Below are positions 1 to 11,786 of a DNA stretch of 64,000 bases, piece after piece (position 1 is the first letter of the stretch; the number at the start of each line of letters is the position of its first letter). Source of the stretch: Cordia subcordata (taxonomy: Eukaryota > Streptophyta > Magnoliopsida > Boraginales > Cordiaceae). The notes under the pieces are model-generated. The model worked only from the letters and a program-made list of their open reading frames with translations, had not been told where the DNA came from and did not search any database. Made by a program: the position numbers and the translations under genes. The stretch lies in contig JAPTOF010000029.1 in assembly GCA_028554755.1 (NCBI GenBank), positions 1,674,001 through 1,738,000 of the forward strand. The letters are read 5' to 3'.

Positions 1-423
1 TCTAAGAAGCATGAAGGGGGCATTCCTATTATGGAGAGATCCCCAAGTCTCTTTAGATCCTCTTTTTACTCATAAGGGGCCTCATTCCTCGTGGGAATTT
101 CCCAAGTAGCCAATCCACCACAAGCCTAGGATTTTAACTCACACACTTGGGATGTTGATATTTCGTGCCCTCTCAACTAACATAGCCGCCCCACCATGCA
201 CAAAGCCTCAAAGACAAGAAGAGAGAGAATATACAAACACAATGGCTTATAAAAAGCCTTATTCAAATATCTACATAGAGGATAGCTTGTGCTAAGTTCA
301 CCTTGTGTCACTTATGCACTTATTCACAAAACTTTTTGGTGCCTTTGGCTTTTTTTCTCTTTTTCAATTTTTTTCATCTTTTTGATATTTGTGCACATTT
401 TTGCCTTTTACAATTTTTTGGAA
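1..423 (-). repeat. Internal fragment of a second F-type non-autonomous LTR element
   Basis: Positions 1 to about 345 resemble, in the same orientation, about 1470-1790 of element F. Both contain cattle-brand strings such as 'cataagggg', 'gggatattgata'/'gggatgttgata', 'cacaatggct' and 'gtgtcactt'. F has this segment just inside its LTR, so here it is the tail of the internal region of another copy. Near 423 it joins the middle of an LTR directly, so the rest of that copy's interior and the first part of the LTR are missing. No ORF is supported. The fragment runs off the left edge. Confidence 0.7.
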
Positions 424-1344
424 ATCACGTCACCAATATAAGTAGATAAAAGTATTTGAAGCACAAATAACACAAGCAAGTTCACATAGGCATTTTAACA
501 AATACACAGACATGTTTGATTTTCAATACATAGACATATTGAATCATACCATAGATTTATGTAAACAAACATGTATTAGGAGCCAAAGATACATGCAAAT
601 CCTTTATTCAAAGCCCTAATCTAATATACAACAACAAACACTCAAAGATCTAGCCTAATTTAGCAACATATTTACAGGAAATAGAGAAAGAACAAGAAGA
701 ACTCTCCTAAATTCTTGCTTCCAAATCCGTACAAATCCCTCAAATCTTTGTTAATACTTCAATCTCAACTTAGTATGGGATTTAGATGGTGGTTTTAGGT
801 GTTTGGTGAAGTAGGTAAAGTGTTAAGGTTTATTAGGGTTTTAGAAATAAAAGTTCCTTCCCTATAAATGAGCTGAAACGAGCTTTAGATGGTCCTTTAG
901 CATGACTACCAAAAGATCTAACCGATCGACCGATACTAGGGGATCACTCAGCTAGTACTTTTAATGGAGCTTCTGGAACTACCGGAAGAGTGTAGTAGCA
1001 TATCTTCTTCGTTTCAGCTTCATTTTCATTTACGTCTTCTCCAATACTTCCTTCTTGGCCTCGTGCATCATTAAGCATGCTCGAATCTTGTTCTGAAACA
1101 TCAAATCTTCATCAATATTCTTCTAGACTTCTTCATTAAAGTTCAAGCATCAACTTCACCCAAAATGCACCTTAGTCATGCAATTAGTGCACTTAGTGTA
1201 GCATTTATGCAATTATTCACCTTATGCATAACTATTAACAAATATGTATAAAACTCTATACTCAATGCACACAAATGAGCTTTAAAACACCCTAAGAAGT
1301 GTAAGCAAACACTATACACAAACATACACAACTCACACACATCA
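424..1344 (-). repeat. 3' LTR of element F (truncated)
   Basis: Matches 5760-6729 of the right LTR, beginning near 'aatcac' at 424 and ending 'acacatca' at 1344. The LTR part equivalent to 5080-5760 is missing. It lacks a 50-bp palindrome-bearing block present in the right copy (6331-6380); the junction is at 994/995. The TATA-like string of the right copy is not preserved here. Confidence 0.85.
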
Positions 1345-1357
1345 ACACCCCCAAACC
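1345..1357 (-). other. Polypurine tract of element F
   Basis: Read on the minus strand this is GGTTTGGGGGTGT, directly followed by the LTR start TGATGTGTG. It is the expected plus-strand primer site and fixes the element's orientation. Confidence 0.75.
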
Positions 1358-3487
1358 TAGCAAGCCTAATCCAAGTCTATCCTCTTGCTTTTTAAAGAGT
1401 TTCTGGTTGTATTGACTTGCTATCTTTTTGCCTTTAAGAGAGGGTCATTCTTTTTATGTAAGGGCTTCCCTAGCCTTTTTCAAATCCTGCCCTCAATCAT
1501 AAGGGGTCTCCCACCTCTTTGGGAAGTTACCAAGTAGCTGAACCTCCACAAACTAAGGATTCTAACTCGTACACCCGGGATATTGATACTTTATGCCCTA
1601 TCAACTAATTTGGCTTCCCAATATACACCTGGCCCTAAAGATACAAACAGAAAAAAGATACAACACAATGGCTCATAAATGGTGTGAGAGCCTTATTTAC
1701 AATACAATGAAATATCAAAATAAAACACTTATGTCAAGTTGATTTTGTGTCACTTGACACTTATTTTACATACTTCACTTTCTCATCTTTTTGTTGCCTT
1801 TTTGGGTTTTTCTCATGTTCCACTTTTTTTTTCATTTTTTTGTATTTTTCCTTTTTTTTGCACTTTTTAAAAATAAATAACATAGAACAAAAAGAAAAGA
1901 AAAAGAAAAGGCTAAGGCATACTAAAAGAACCAATCAAAGAAGGGGCACTCATGTCAACAACCCGTTAGAAACACTTTTCCCAACCAAGTTATGGGATAA
2001 CTACAAGGTGCATTCTTGGAAACGCTCACTCCCCATAGTTTTCAAAAGGATTCTCTTCAAAGTCTACATCATACCCCACACTTCATGACTCCCGACAATA
2101 CACCTTTATCTTCTCTAATCAATTAAGTTAATAGCAAAGGCCAACTCTCCAACCAATCTGTAGATACACCCACTCAAAACATGCAAAAAATTAAACAAAA
2201 TTTTGAGCAAAAACAAGGTCTACTATGTAAATCTACCCCAAACATGATATAAACAGTAAAGGAACAACCACACCCCTAAACCTAAACTTTGCTTGTCCTC
2301 AAGCAAATAGCATCCAAGAACAACAAGCAAGCATATGAAACACATATGGGGAATGTTGTAGGATAGATAAGGACAAGTAAAAAATGGATAGATACAACCT
2401 TGTTTGCTTGTGTCCCACAAATGCCAAAGATAATCCAATGATCTACTTCTTTACTCCTTAGTAGAAAGCACTAATACTCAAAAAACAAAGAAGAGATTAG
2501 TAGTCAATACATGCAAGTCCACATTGACATTTCAAAAAGATAAACAAGGATGTATGCAAGGGGTACAGGATTGATGGACAAATGATGGAATGGAGCAAGA
2601 ACAAGTAAGGGAGCAAAAATCTAATCTACTAAGGATACAAACAAAGTATAACCTAAACAACTAAAAGATAAAGAAAACAAAAGCAAACAAAAGCAATCCA
2701 ATCTACTATAAACAAAGTAAGAATAGGTAAAACAACTAATCTACTATATACAAAAGCAAAGGAAAGTAAATAAAAGAAGAACAAGAAAAATATGAACAAG
2801 CCTAGGGTGCCTCCTAGTAGTGCTGGATTTGATGCCCCCAACTGGGCGTCAATGTTAGAGTAACACATGTTTAAAGTTGCGTGGCACAAATTGTTAGATA
2901 ATCATCAAAGCACAAAAGATAGAGAGAAAAAGGTCATGCACTAAGGTTTGGGGCAATGAATGCATGGTGTGCTGTTTTCATGATCTCACCCCGGAATATC
3001 AAATGAATATGTGTGCACAACTATGGAAATGAAGCATGCTCAAACTTGAAGAATCATGTCCCGTTTGTACTTTAATTAGCCACCCCATGGCCTTCTTCTC
3101 ACAATCAAGGGCTAAAAACACTCTATCCCTATGGGTCAAAGATAGGTCTCATGCATGCAACATGGGAAACGTGCTTTCTAACCCTAAATGAAAGTGTTCT
3201 ATGCCTAAAGGCACAAATATGAGCTCTAAAGAGGGAGACTCAACGGAATGGGAATGGGGAGTAGGAGCGACATTTGGAGAAGGAGAAGCAACAATAAAAG
3301 AAGTGGACGTACTATACTCTTCTTCTCCATAAGATATAACATTATCAAGCCTTGGTCATTCTAACTCCTCACATGGGATGGACTCGATCCTAATGGGTCT
3401 ACTCATACTAAGGGAAGGTTCATGTTCATCTAAAAAATCCTTAATGTCATCAATTAATTCCCTAGTGAAGAGGGTAGAAGAAGGTAT
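1358..3487. other. Non-coding interior of element F
   Basis: About 2.1 kb between the polypurine tract and the gag-like frame. Low-complexity T-rich and A-rich stretches (1790-1910, 2600-2790) yield only short phenylalanine- or lysine-rich frames with no recognisable domain. I see no pol remnant on either strand. Confidence 0.6.
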
Positions 3488-4889
3488 CTATAACGATTCA
3501 TCAAACATACCCAAAGAGCCATAGATTGCAATTTCAAGTTCATCAATTTCTTCCTTAAGTGTTTTCTTGGGGTGACTATTCTCCTCAATACAACAATCCT
3601 TGACTCCAAGAGACTTATCAAGTAAAAACTCCAAAATTGATGCTCTATTCTCCTTAGTAGACGACTCTAGATCCACACTAGCTAAGATCTCATCAGATGC
3701 TTCCACAAATTCGTCGCTAATGGTTGTCATTTCCTCATCACGCTCTTCACAAGGGGTTGGCACAAATGGAGAGGATAAATAAGACTCAAAGGATTCCTCA
3801 TCATGTATGCATGAATGCTCAAGGGAAGAATACACGTTAGACTCCCTAGATGTAGACTCAGAATGTGAATAAGTACTATTGCCATAAGACTCAACCTCTA
3901 TGTATATGGGAAGTGTGGGAAGAGAGGAAAGAATATGCTCATGCGACTCAATGGGCAGTGATGAAAGAATAAGAGGATAGTGTACCACTTTCTCTAAAAC
4001 ATGGCCAAAGAAGTCATCAAGAACCAAATTACTATCACGCTCACTCTCATCCTCACTACAAGATGTGATCTCTCCATCTACCTCTCTTTTTAATTTCCTC
4101 TCTAACAAATCATCATGCTCACCACTTTGTCCCTCATTTCTAGGTCTCTCCCCTATCTCTTCAACCCATTCTAAAGGTATTTCAAGACTTCCAACCATAG
4201 GTTGCTCACTCCCAATCTCTCTTTTCAAGCACTCATCTAGATAGTCAACTTCATGTTATCTAGTCTCTCTCGATTAGATTGGAGGACGAATAAGATATAG
4301 GCAATCTTTTCATATGAAGGAGACCTAAAAGAAGAGTGTTCAACCGAGTAGAAATGGTAATCATATTTAAAATCATTTTGTGCATAACCATCAAAAAACT
4401 CATGAAAGGAATGGGTGGGAAAAGAAATTGTTAGAGGTGGATAATTGAAACTACAGGGTGAATGGAATGAAGAGTCATCTTGACCCCATGGTGAAAATAG
4501 ATGATGTTGCTCCCTAGAATCATGATGATAAGATATTGATGCATGCATGAGCATATGATTGCTAGGGGTATTCTTGGTCATTGAATGCAATCAGGGATAA
4601 GGGTGAAAGGTAGGACAAGAATTGGAATCATAATCTTGGCTTTCACATAGATTGCAATGATAAGATATGCATCCCTATAGTCATGATTTCTAAATGAAGA
4701 TGCATGAAATGATGCATGACTATAGGGGTCATAATTAGTACTAACCCTAGATTGGGGATTTTCAGAGGGACAAAAGACGGTTGGATGGTCATAACTTCCA
4801 CATAAGCAACATGCCTTAGGAACATGTTTGGGTAGTAGGGAGAAGGATACTAGTGACCACCAAGAAGCATTAGAATCAGTCATATTCAA
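3488..4889 (-). pseudogene. Gag-like zinc-knuckle protein remnant of element F
   Basis: Three overlapping minus-strand frames (4578-4889, 4237-4590, 3488-4228) read as one former coding region of about 460 codons. It is broken by a frameshift near 4580-4590 and another near 4230-4245. The N-terminal part carries a CX2CX4HX4C zinc knuckle (residues C-CL-C-GSYD-H-PTVF-C, about 4780-4815), the nucleic-acid-binding signature of Gag nucleocapsid. The rest is Ser/His-rich, then strongly acidic (Glu/Asp/Ser-rich) over 246 uninterrupted residues. There is no protease or RT motif. It probably encoded a capsid-like protein of a non-autonomous element. The acidic part matches no family I can name. Confidence 0.65.
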
Positions 4890-5055
4890 TGAATCACTAG
4901 TAAAACCTCTTCACTCTTCTTTTTTTTTTTTTTTGGTTTTTCAAGATTTTTCAATTTTTTTGGTAGTTTTTGAATAATGGAAAGTAAGTAAAGATAGAGC
5001 ACATGCAAGCAGCTAATCACAAACACAAATACACATAAAGAACCAATACCATCCC

Positions 5056-5073
5056 TCCCCTGCAAAGGCATCA
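5056..5073 (-). other. Degenerate primer-binding site of element F
   Basis: The reverse complement TGATGCCTTTGCAGGGGA differs at a few positions from TGGCGCCGTTGCCGGGGA, the tRNA-complementary site typical of Athila/Tat-like plant gypsy elements. It lies next to the right LTR on its interior side, as expected for a minus-strand element. Confidence 0.6.
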
Positions 5074-5079
5074 AAAACT

Positions 5080-6729
5080 TGATCGTGTTTGAGTTTTACA
5101 GCCGCAAGCGTACAGATCGTTCATAGCATAGCAGATTTGAGTACGGGTATCGTCTCCACATGGAGGCTACCTTAGTTTGGTCCCTATGTGCTGGGTGTTA
5201 AAACTAGCTATATGCTTGTGTGTTTTTTCTTTAGGATAGAAGGAAGCTTAGAAAAAAAGAAAAAGAAATAAAACCTAAGCTATGGAAGAATGTAAGTGTG
5301 CCAAGCTAATGAAGGAAACCTAACAAGGAAAAAGGAGAGCTAGGGTGATAGCGTTGCAATAAGACTCGAGCTGTGTTTGAGGATTAGGTCTATCTATGGC
5401 TCGAGACTTCTATTGACATTGTGTTGATCAGGAGTCTCTAAACCAATACTAGTGGTTCAACCCGTTAGCTGGGTTTCCAGCTATGGACCAATCCCTCCTA
5501 GCCTACACAATTCGTGCTTAGAACTTATCCTCTTGGCTGGGTTTGAAGCCAAGGGCTAGCACCTAAACACTTTGTGACATTAAGGCTTGATTAACCAACA
5601 TTAACGTGAGTGAGGGATACTTTAGTCTAGGTTAACTTATCCACTTGGCTGGGTTTAAAGCCAAGGACTAGCACTTAAACTCGACTAAGCAAAGCATGTA
5701 ACCTATTGGCTGGGTTTAAAGCCAAAGCCTACTCTACTAAGCAAAGCCATGTATTAAGCATAATCACATCACCAATATAAATAGAAACAAGCATTTGAAG
5801 CACAAATAACACATGCAAGTTCACTTAGGCAATTTAACAAACACATAGGAATGCTTGATTTTCAATACTTAGACATATTGAATCATACCATAAATTTATG
5901 TAAACCAACATGTATTAGGAGCCAAAGATACACACAAATCCTTTATTCAAAGCCCTAACCTAATACACAACAACAAACACTCAAAGATCTAGCCTAATTT
6001 AGCAACATATTTACAAGAAATAGAGAAAGAACAAGAACTCCTCTAAATACTTGTTTCCAAATCTGTACAAATCCCTCAAATCTTTGTTAATGCTTCAATC
6101 CTAGCTTGGTATAGGGTTTAAATGGTGGTTTTAGGTGTTTGGTGAAGTGGGTAAAGGGTTAAGGTTTATTAGGGTTTTAGAAATAAAAGTTCCTCCCCTA
6201 CAAATGAGCTGAAATGAGCTTTATATAGGCATTCAACACAACTACAAGAAGACCTAACCAGTCAACCGGTACTAGGGCATCACTCAGTCGGTACTTTTGA
6301 TGGAGCTTCTGGAACTACCGGAAGAGTGTACCAGAAGACATTATCGGTCGACCAGTACTGGAACAGGGGGTCAACCTGTAGTAGCATATCTTCTTCGTTT
6401 CAACTCCGTTTTCACTTTTGTTTTCTCTAATACTTCCTTCTTGGCCTCGTGCATCATCTAGCATGCTCAATCTTGTTCCAGAACATCAAACCTTCATCAA
6501 TATTCTTCTGGACTTCTTCAATTAAGCTTAAGCATCAACTTTACCCAAAATGCACCTTAGCCATGCAATTAGTGCACTTAGTGTAGCATTTATGCAATTA
6601 TTCACCTTATGCATAACTATTAACAAATATGTATAAAACTCTATACTCAATGCACACAAATGAGCTTTAAAACACCCTAAGAAGTGTAAGCAAACACTAT
6701 ATACAAACATACACAACTCACACACATAA
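5080..6729 (-). repeat. 5' LTR of element F
   Basis: About 1.65 kb. The inner boundary is approximate, about 6 bp from the PBS. The outer end at 6729 matches the 1344 end apart from one base. It contains a TATA-like box (reverse complement of 6221-6228). About 120 bp upstream of it is GGTCGACC at 6346-6353, inside a 50-bp block absent from the other LTR. Several 'gctgggtttaaagccaagg'-type repeats occur at 5460-5740, a hallmark shared with solo LTR C. Confidence 0.8.
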
Positions 6730-6734
6730 ATTGA

Positions 6735-7387
6735 CAACTAGAAAATACTTCTGGAACTACTAATCACTATCTGCCAGTCGACTGGCAGAGTCTTGTGGCC
6801 GATCGGTAATTCCAATAAGGAATGGAAATACTACCGGTCACTTATCCGGTCGACCAGGCCATCAATCGGTAGTCACACAAATTTTCTATTTTTTACCATT
6901 GGCAGTACATTTCTCACTTCTATAAATACCCTCTTCACTCCCAATTCAGAAATAACCCTAGAATTTGAATTTTAAGTATTTCCTAAGCTATTTTTCATCT
7001 TTCCAAAACACTTTTTACTTGAGAAATTGTTCTCGTGAGCTATAAGTTTGCATTAATCTTAAGCAAACTATAAGCCTTTCATTTTCATATCTAGCTTTTT
7101 AGAAGTTATAGTGATTTAGATTGAAGAAACTTTCCTTTTATTGTTGATATATACATACCACAGCTTGATTATCTTGGGAATATTGTAAAGCTCTTTAGAT
7201 GTGGGGAAATCCTTAGCAAACAAGGTTTTCGCTTGGGTTCTTTGGAGTAGGATTCCAAGAGGTGTAAAGAGTTGGTTTAAGCTTCACCAACTTTTGAAGA
7301 AGCTTGATATTGGAGGATTGATTCAAGTCCTAAGAGGAGAATCCTTAGGCGATGGACGTGGGCTTTGCTGAACCTCCTAAAAATGGT

Positions 7388-7441
<54 letters not shown>

Positions 7442-7693
7442 CTTGTTTCTAGCTATTTTCACTATTACACTCAACATGTTTGATAAAATGTCTCAACTAA
7501 CATGCTTATTGTTTTTATTCTAAAAAGTTGGTTATTTTGCTTGATTATGTTTGTATCTCTCAAAAGAACATCACATTTGTGCTTTTAATTGATTTTAATT
7601 TACCAAAAAAAAAAAAATAGTCCTCAATATAACTAAATTCATCCCCCCCCTCCTCTTCCCCCCTCCCTCTCTTTAGTTATTTTGCCACCTACA
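6735..7693 (+). mobile_element. Truncated LTR of Sirevirus family D (plus orientation)
   Basis: The reverse complement of about 13589-14540 and 22432-23400 matches over nearly the whole length. Shared landmarks are the TATA box CTATAAATA at 6920-6928, the dinucleotide tract at 7390-7438, and the LTR end CCACCTACA at 7693. About 570 bp of the LTR 5' part is missing on the left, where element F begins. F may have inserted into this LTR, with the missing part left of the window. No internal sequence follows 7693, so it is a solo or broken LTR. It carries a perfect 18-bp palindrome at 6771-6788 and GGTCGACC at 6848-6855. Confidence 0.8.
7390..7438. repeat. (CT)n microsatellite inside the LTR
   Basis: About 49 bp of CT repeat. 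The corresponding GA tracts in the two LTRs of element D are shorter (about 34 bp at 13837-13871, about 24 bp at 22674-22697). The tract is an LTR component that has changed length after insertion. Confidence 0.95.
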
Positions 7694-9484
7694 TAACATT
7701 TGAGTTGAAGGTTGGGGGTTTGATCCTTTGGTTACTGATATTTTTTTTATCAATTTCTTTTTAAGTTTTAACTAGCATTTAACAACTTATAACAGCACTC
7801 GCCAAGCAAAAGAACTTACAATAGTAGTCACGCGACCTTTGACCAAAAAGGCAAAAACAAAAGGACTTTTAAGTTTTATTCCATATACATCAATAATGAA
7901 TCACCTTTTTCTTTAATTTTTTTATTCTTATGAATTACTCATTGTTTACTTTTTCTAAATTTATTAATTATTTATTGTTTGAACATTGTCAAAGTTAATT
8001 TTTCTTCTTTTTTATAATAATCCCTCATTCCTCTAAATATCTACTTTTTCCCAAATTACAATTTTGTTAGCAAATTGCCATCACAAAAGTCACACAACTT
8101 CTTGCCTCATTAACGAGGCTAGTATTTTTCACTTCAAGTATTTTGACTGCTTTTATGCAGATTGCTCATACTTATATGTATATCTTTAATATTTTATTTT
8201 GTACAATGAATTAATTAACTTAGTTTTTCATTTTTATAAATTGTAACAAAAAAGGGGACCTTCTTGTTATAATAATTATTATTTTTTGTCATTAATCAAG
8301 ATTTTGGCATATGAGATGTGCAAATAAACAGACATTGAAGGGGCAAATAAAATTCTATGTATAATAGAACAATCTTGTCAATTGTTAAAAATAAGGCTTT
8401 TCTTTAATCTTATTATTGTAATTCTTATTTTGATTTTTTTTGTCACTAATATAGATAATATGTTCATCTTATTTGCTTATATACCTTACTTTTTAGGAAA
8501 CAAATGGGTCATTAGGTTTAACTAAACATAGGAAAATTATTTTATGCTAGTTCTTATTTTTAAATATAAATAGTTTCTTACATTACTTGTTTTATGTATA
8601 ATACTTAGGATGAATATTTTTTCACTACTCTTCATTTAAAATCTTGAGTTGGTCATTGTCTAAAGGTACTTCTAATATTTCGTATGCTAGCTTGAACCCA
8701 TCTCCTCATGCACTCAAGGGAAAATTATCCTACTTAGCTTACTGCAAACTTGGAGAGAAATTAAAATGAGCTAAGCAAGAGACTTTGTACAATGTAATTT
8801 CTTTGGTCATGGAAACAAGATAGTATAGTAATTTTGTCTTTCCAAGGGGGGAAGGGCAGATATTCATGATTTGTCTCAATTTAGTTGTAACACAATTTGA
8901 TACTTATATCCATTTTTTGTTATTTCTTTTATTAAAATTCTTGCATTTCAAAAAAAAAATTGAAATTAATGGGAATGGAACTTATACTATACTTTGTAAA
9001 CATTTACCATTAGCTTGAAGAATGAAAGCATCTTGAAATCTTTAAGATTGTATTAGGTCGAACTAGGTATATAATCTTAGGTTAACATACAACTATTGCT
9101 AAAAATTTTGACAAAAGTTGCAATGGGAATTACCCTTATATTTGTTATACTGAACCTTGGAACTAGGTTCTTTTCTCAAAAGTCACGTATAAGACATTAC
9201 ACCCTGGAACTAGGATCTTTTTCTTGTATTAGATGGCTGCAAATTTTACCATATACCTCCCACACCACAAACCACTCTTGCATTATACACCCACCACAAA
9301 TTTACCGTTAACTTTCCATACCATGCACCCATTTAGCAATGTCCACCCCTTTTGTTTGTGCAACACACGCTTAAAGAAAAAATCACAATATAAATCAAAT
9401 GAGAAAAATCTTCTCTTCTCTATCTTCTCCCTTCTCTCTCTTCTCTTCCTATATTGACCTTCTTTCTTCTTTCTTCTCTCTTCT

Positions 9485-9553
<69 letters not shown>

Positions 9554-11516
9554 ACATCATAATATTATTCTCCAACTAAGGATGAGCTAAATGAGACTTA
9601 GTAAGGTAGGTGAAGGTATCTTTCCCATGAGAAGGTAGAAAACCAGCCACAAATGAAAGCTACTATTTTTTAATTGAAGGGAAAAAAAAAAGAATAGAGT
9701 AAAAAAACAAAAAAGGCAAAGTCTTGGCTTGCAAGCCAACGTCATAATGACCTTGCCTTCCAAATAGAAAAGAGGATGTGGACATTAGAATGTAGCAAAT
9801 TTTAGGATCAACAATGTGCTTAGATTAGGTTTTTATTTTCACCTTTCTTTTTCGTTCTAGAACATGAATTGTGATTTGTAGTTCTCTTCACACCTAAAAG
9901 CTAGAATTTCTATAATATTTTCTTTTCTCTACTTTAATTTATTTTTTTATTATGTTTACTTTTTAGTTTTTCAGTTTTAGTTCACTTATCATGTTAGGCT
10001 AAACTTTCTTGCTAAGATTTGGATAAAGTCTTATTAGTTTTAATTGATCCTATGTTTGTTGTTTATTTTTTCATGAATTTGATCATTCATTTTAATATTT
10101 ATTCACCTATTAATTATTAAAAATAATTTATTAGATTAGTCCAATCATATTTTTCTCATGCTTTGAATAATTTTTAGTCATTAATAATTATGATTTCACG
10201 TCGAATATTAAATGTAATTTTTGGATTAAGATTCAATTAATAATTTGAAGATATTTTAAAATTTGAATAATCATATTTTTTATTTAATTAACTTAAATCT
10301 TTGGAATAATATCTTCCATAATAACAATACATGGCAGTGAGATTTTAATGTAGTAAAAGTTGGGACAATTTAATTATCGAATATAGTTAAAGTTAGACTA
10401 GTAAGACAAATTCCAAAACCTTAGCCTTTTACTCTTAATAGTTTATTTTATTATTTTGTCAACTTTTTTCATTTTAATTTATTTTAATTTATTCCTATTA
10501 AGGGTACCAAAACAATGTAGTGAGGAAAAAAAAGATAATATAATGTAACGTAGAAAGGATCATAGAGAAAAGGAATTATTTTTATTATGAGAGAAATATA
10601 GAACGAACTCTTTCACAAAGCTTTATTTCATAACCTTCTTACAACACTTGCAAGACATTCTCCATCACTACCGCAAATTATGCCATACATCTATATTATA
10701 ATACACCTAAAGGTGCATGGTGTACTACTCAATAGATCTAACAATTTGGCAGGTCGAATCAATGTGAAATTTAATGAAATCACTCTCCTCATGCCAACAA
10801 ACAGAACACAAGAATTCCATCATTGATTGGACACTAGTAACACCTCTGAATTTGAGCTCCGAAATTGTTCACAAAATGTGAATATGTTGTTCACTAGTTG
10901 TGAACATATCTAAGAGTTGTAAACATATGACATAAAACTTTTGAACATATAATATAAGAGTAATGGATAAGTAAATTATGAAAAAGTAAAAATTTTGAAC
11001 ATAAAGAGTTAAAATTGTAAACATAAAACTTGCAATTTGTAAATAATTAAATGTTGGAAACATATAGTGTAAAAATTATGAACATATAATAGAAAAATTG
11101 TGAGTAAGTACACGATGCTATGTTGGCGCACATAGCTTAGGGCGTATGGTATCCTGACCCCATACATCGTGGTGCCTATTTATAAATACTTTGGCTAACT
11201 AAAAGCCTTACAACATTTATAACAAGATTTAATATGACAACACATATTTACTTTTTTCTAAACACATATTGTACTTTTTGCTGTACTATTTATGCTATTA
11301 GATATCTTCTCTAATCTTCTTGGCTACTTTAATTAATTTTGTTTAGTTACTTAATTGATCTAATTCTAAAATTAATTTTTATTACTTAGTTAGTAGTTTA
11401 ATTAATTACTTTTTAATTATTGTTTTAATTCTAATTTTTGTTACGATCACTTAATTTTATATTTATTATTATTTCCCTAAATCAATCCAATCCAACTATA
11501 TTAGGAGATATGAATA
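7694..11516. other. AT-rich intergenic region, no gene recognised
   Basis: No frame longer than about 80 codons has protein-like composition. Contents: poly-A/T runs, a TC-rich stretch (about 9410-9485) leading into (CA)n(TA)n at 9486-9550, and a loose cluster of 'tgaacata'/'gtaaacata' motifs at about 10864-11100. A small imperfect hairpin 'ctatg...cacatag' lies near 11119-11137. A degraded, unrecognised transposon is possible. Confidence 0.6.
9486..9550. repeat. (CA)n(TA)n compound microsatellite
   Basis: About 38 bp of CA repeat run directly into about 27 bp of TA repeat, preceded by a TC-rich tract. The overlapping frame of Cys/Val repeats is an artefact of this tract. Confidence 0.95.
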
Positions 11517-11528
11517 TTTGTTTAGAAC

Positions 11529-11629
11529 CTTTTTTTTTGGGGTTGAACCTCCCACCCTATGGGATTGAACCCAGGACCTCATGCTTAAGGGAGATAATCT
11601 TAATTACTTGGGCTATCCTCGAATCCCTT
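11529..11629 (-). mobile_element. tRNA-derived SINE with target-site duplication
   Basis: About 101 bp, minus strand. Read from right to left it has a pol III A-box-like sequence (reverse complement of 11604-11615, TAGCCCAAGTAA) and a B-box-like sequence (reverse complement of 11561-11571, GGTTCAATCCC). It ends in a run of A (T on plus) at about 11530-11538. It is flanked by 12-bp direct repeats with one mismatch: tttgtttagaac (11517-11528) and tttgtctagaac (11630-11641). Box order, A-tail and TSD together are diagnostic of a SINE insertion. The family is not assigned; the body is short for a full SINE, so 5' or 3' truncation is possible. Confidence 0.75.
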
Positions 11630-11786
11630 TTTGTCTAGAACTTGTCCTTTACTTACTAAATCCCTAAGAGATTGACTTGCATTTGGCTCACCCATAATAA
11701 TCATATAGTTTGTGCACTTACAAGTAATTAAATTTTCACAATATCATGTACCTTAAGAAGGGGCACAAGAGAAGGAAGTTGCTCAG

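Larger units (their letters stand above)
424..6729 (-). mobile_element. Element F: non-autonomous Ty3/gypsy-type LTR element (TR-GAG/LARD-like)
   Basis: Two direct repeats (424-1344 and 5080-6729) bound an interior of about 3.7 kb. Orientation is minus: a purine tract (reverse complement of 1345-1357) abuts the left repeat and a primer-binding-like site (reverse complement of 5056-5073) abuts the right one. The interior has a degraded gag-like reading frame with a CCHC zinc knuckle. I see no protease, reverse transcriptase or integrase, so mobility would have depended on enzymes supplied in trans. This architecture fits described TR-GAG or LARD-type plant elements. The left LTR is truncated and joined to another copy's interior. 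The copies differ by substitutions and a 50-bp indel, so the insertion is not recent. Confidence 0.8.

Noticed and set aside
7277..7477. 66-aa frame with Arg-Glu repeats
   Set aside because: Produced by the (CT)n microsatellite on the minus strand.
9283..9522. 79-aa frame starting with Cys-Val repeats
   Set aside because: Produced by the (CA)n tract and adjoining TC-rich sequence.
10864..11100. Repeated 'tgaacata' motifs as a regulatory array
   Set aside because: Spacing is irregular and composition is very AT-rich. It may be decayed transposon sequence and is not distinguishable from composition bias by eye.
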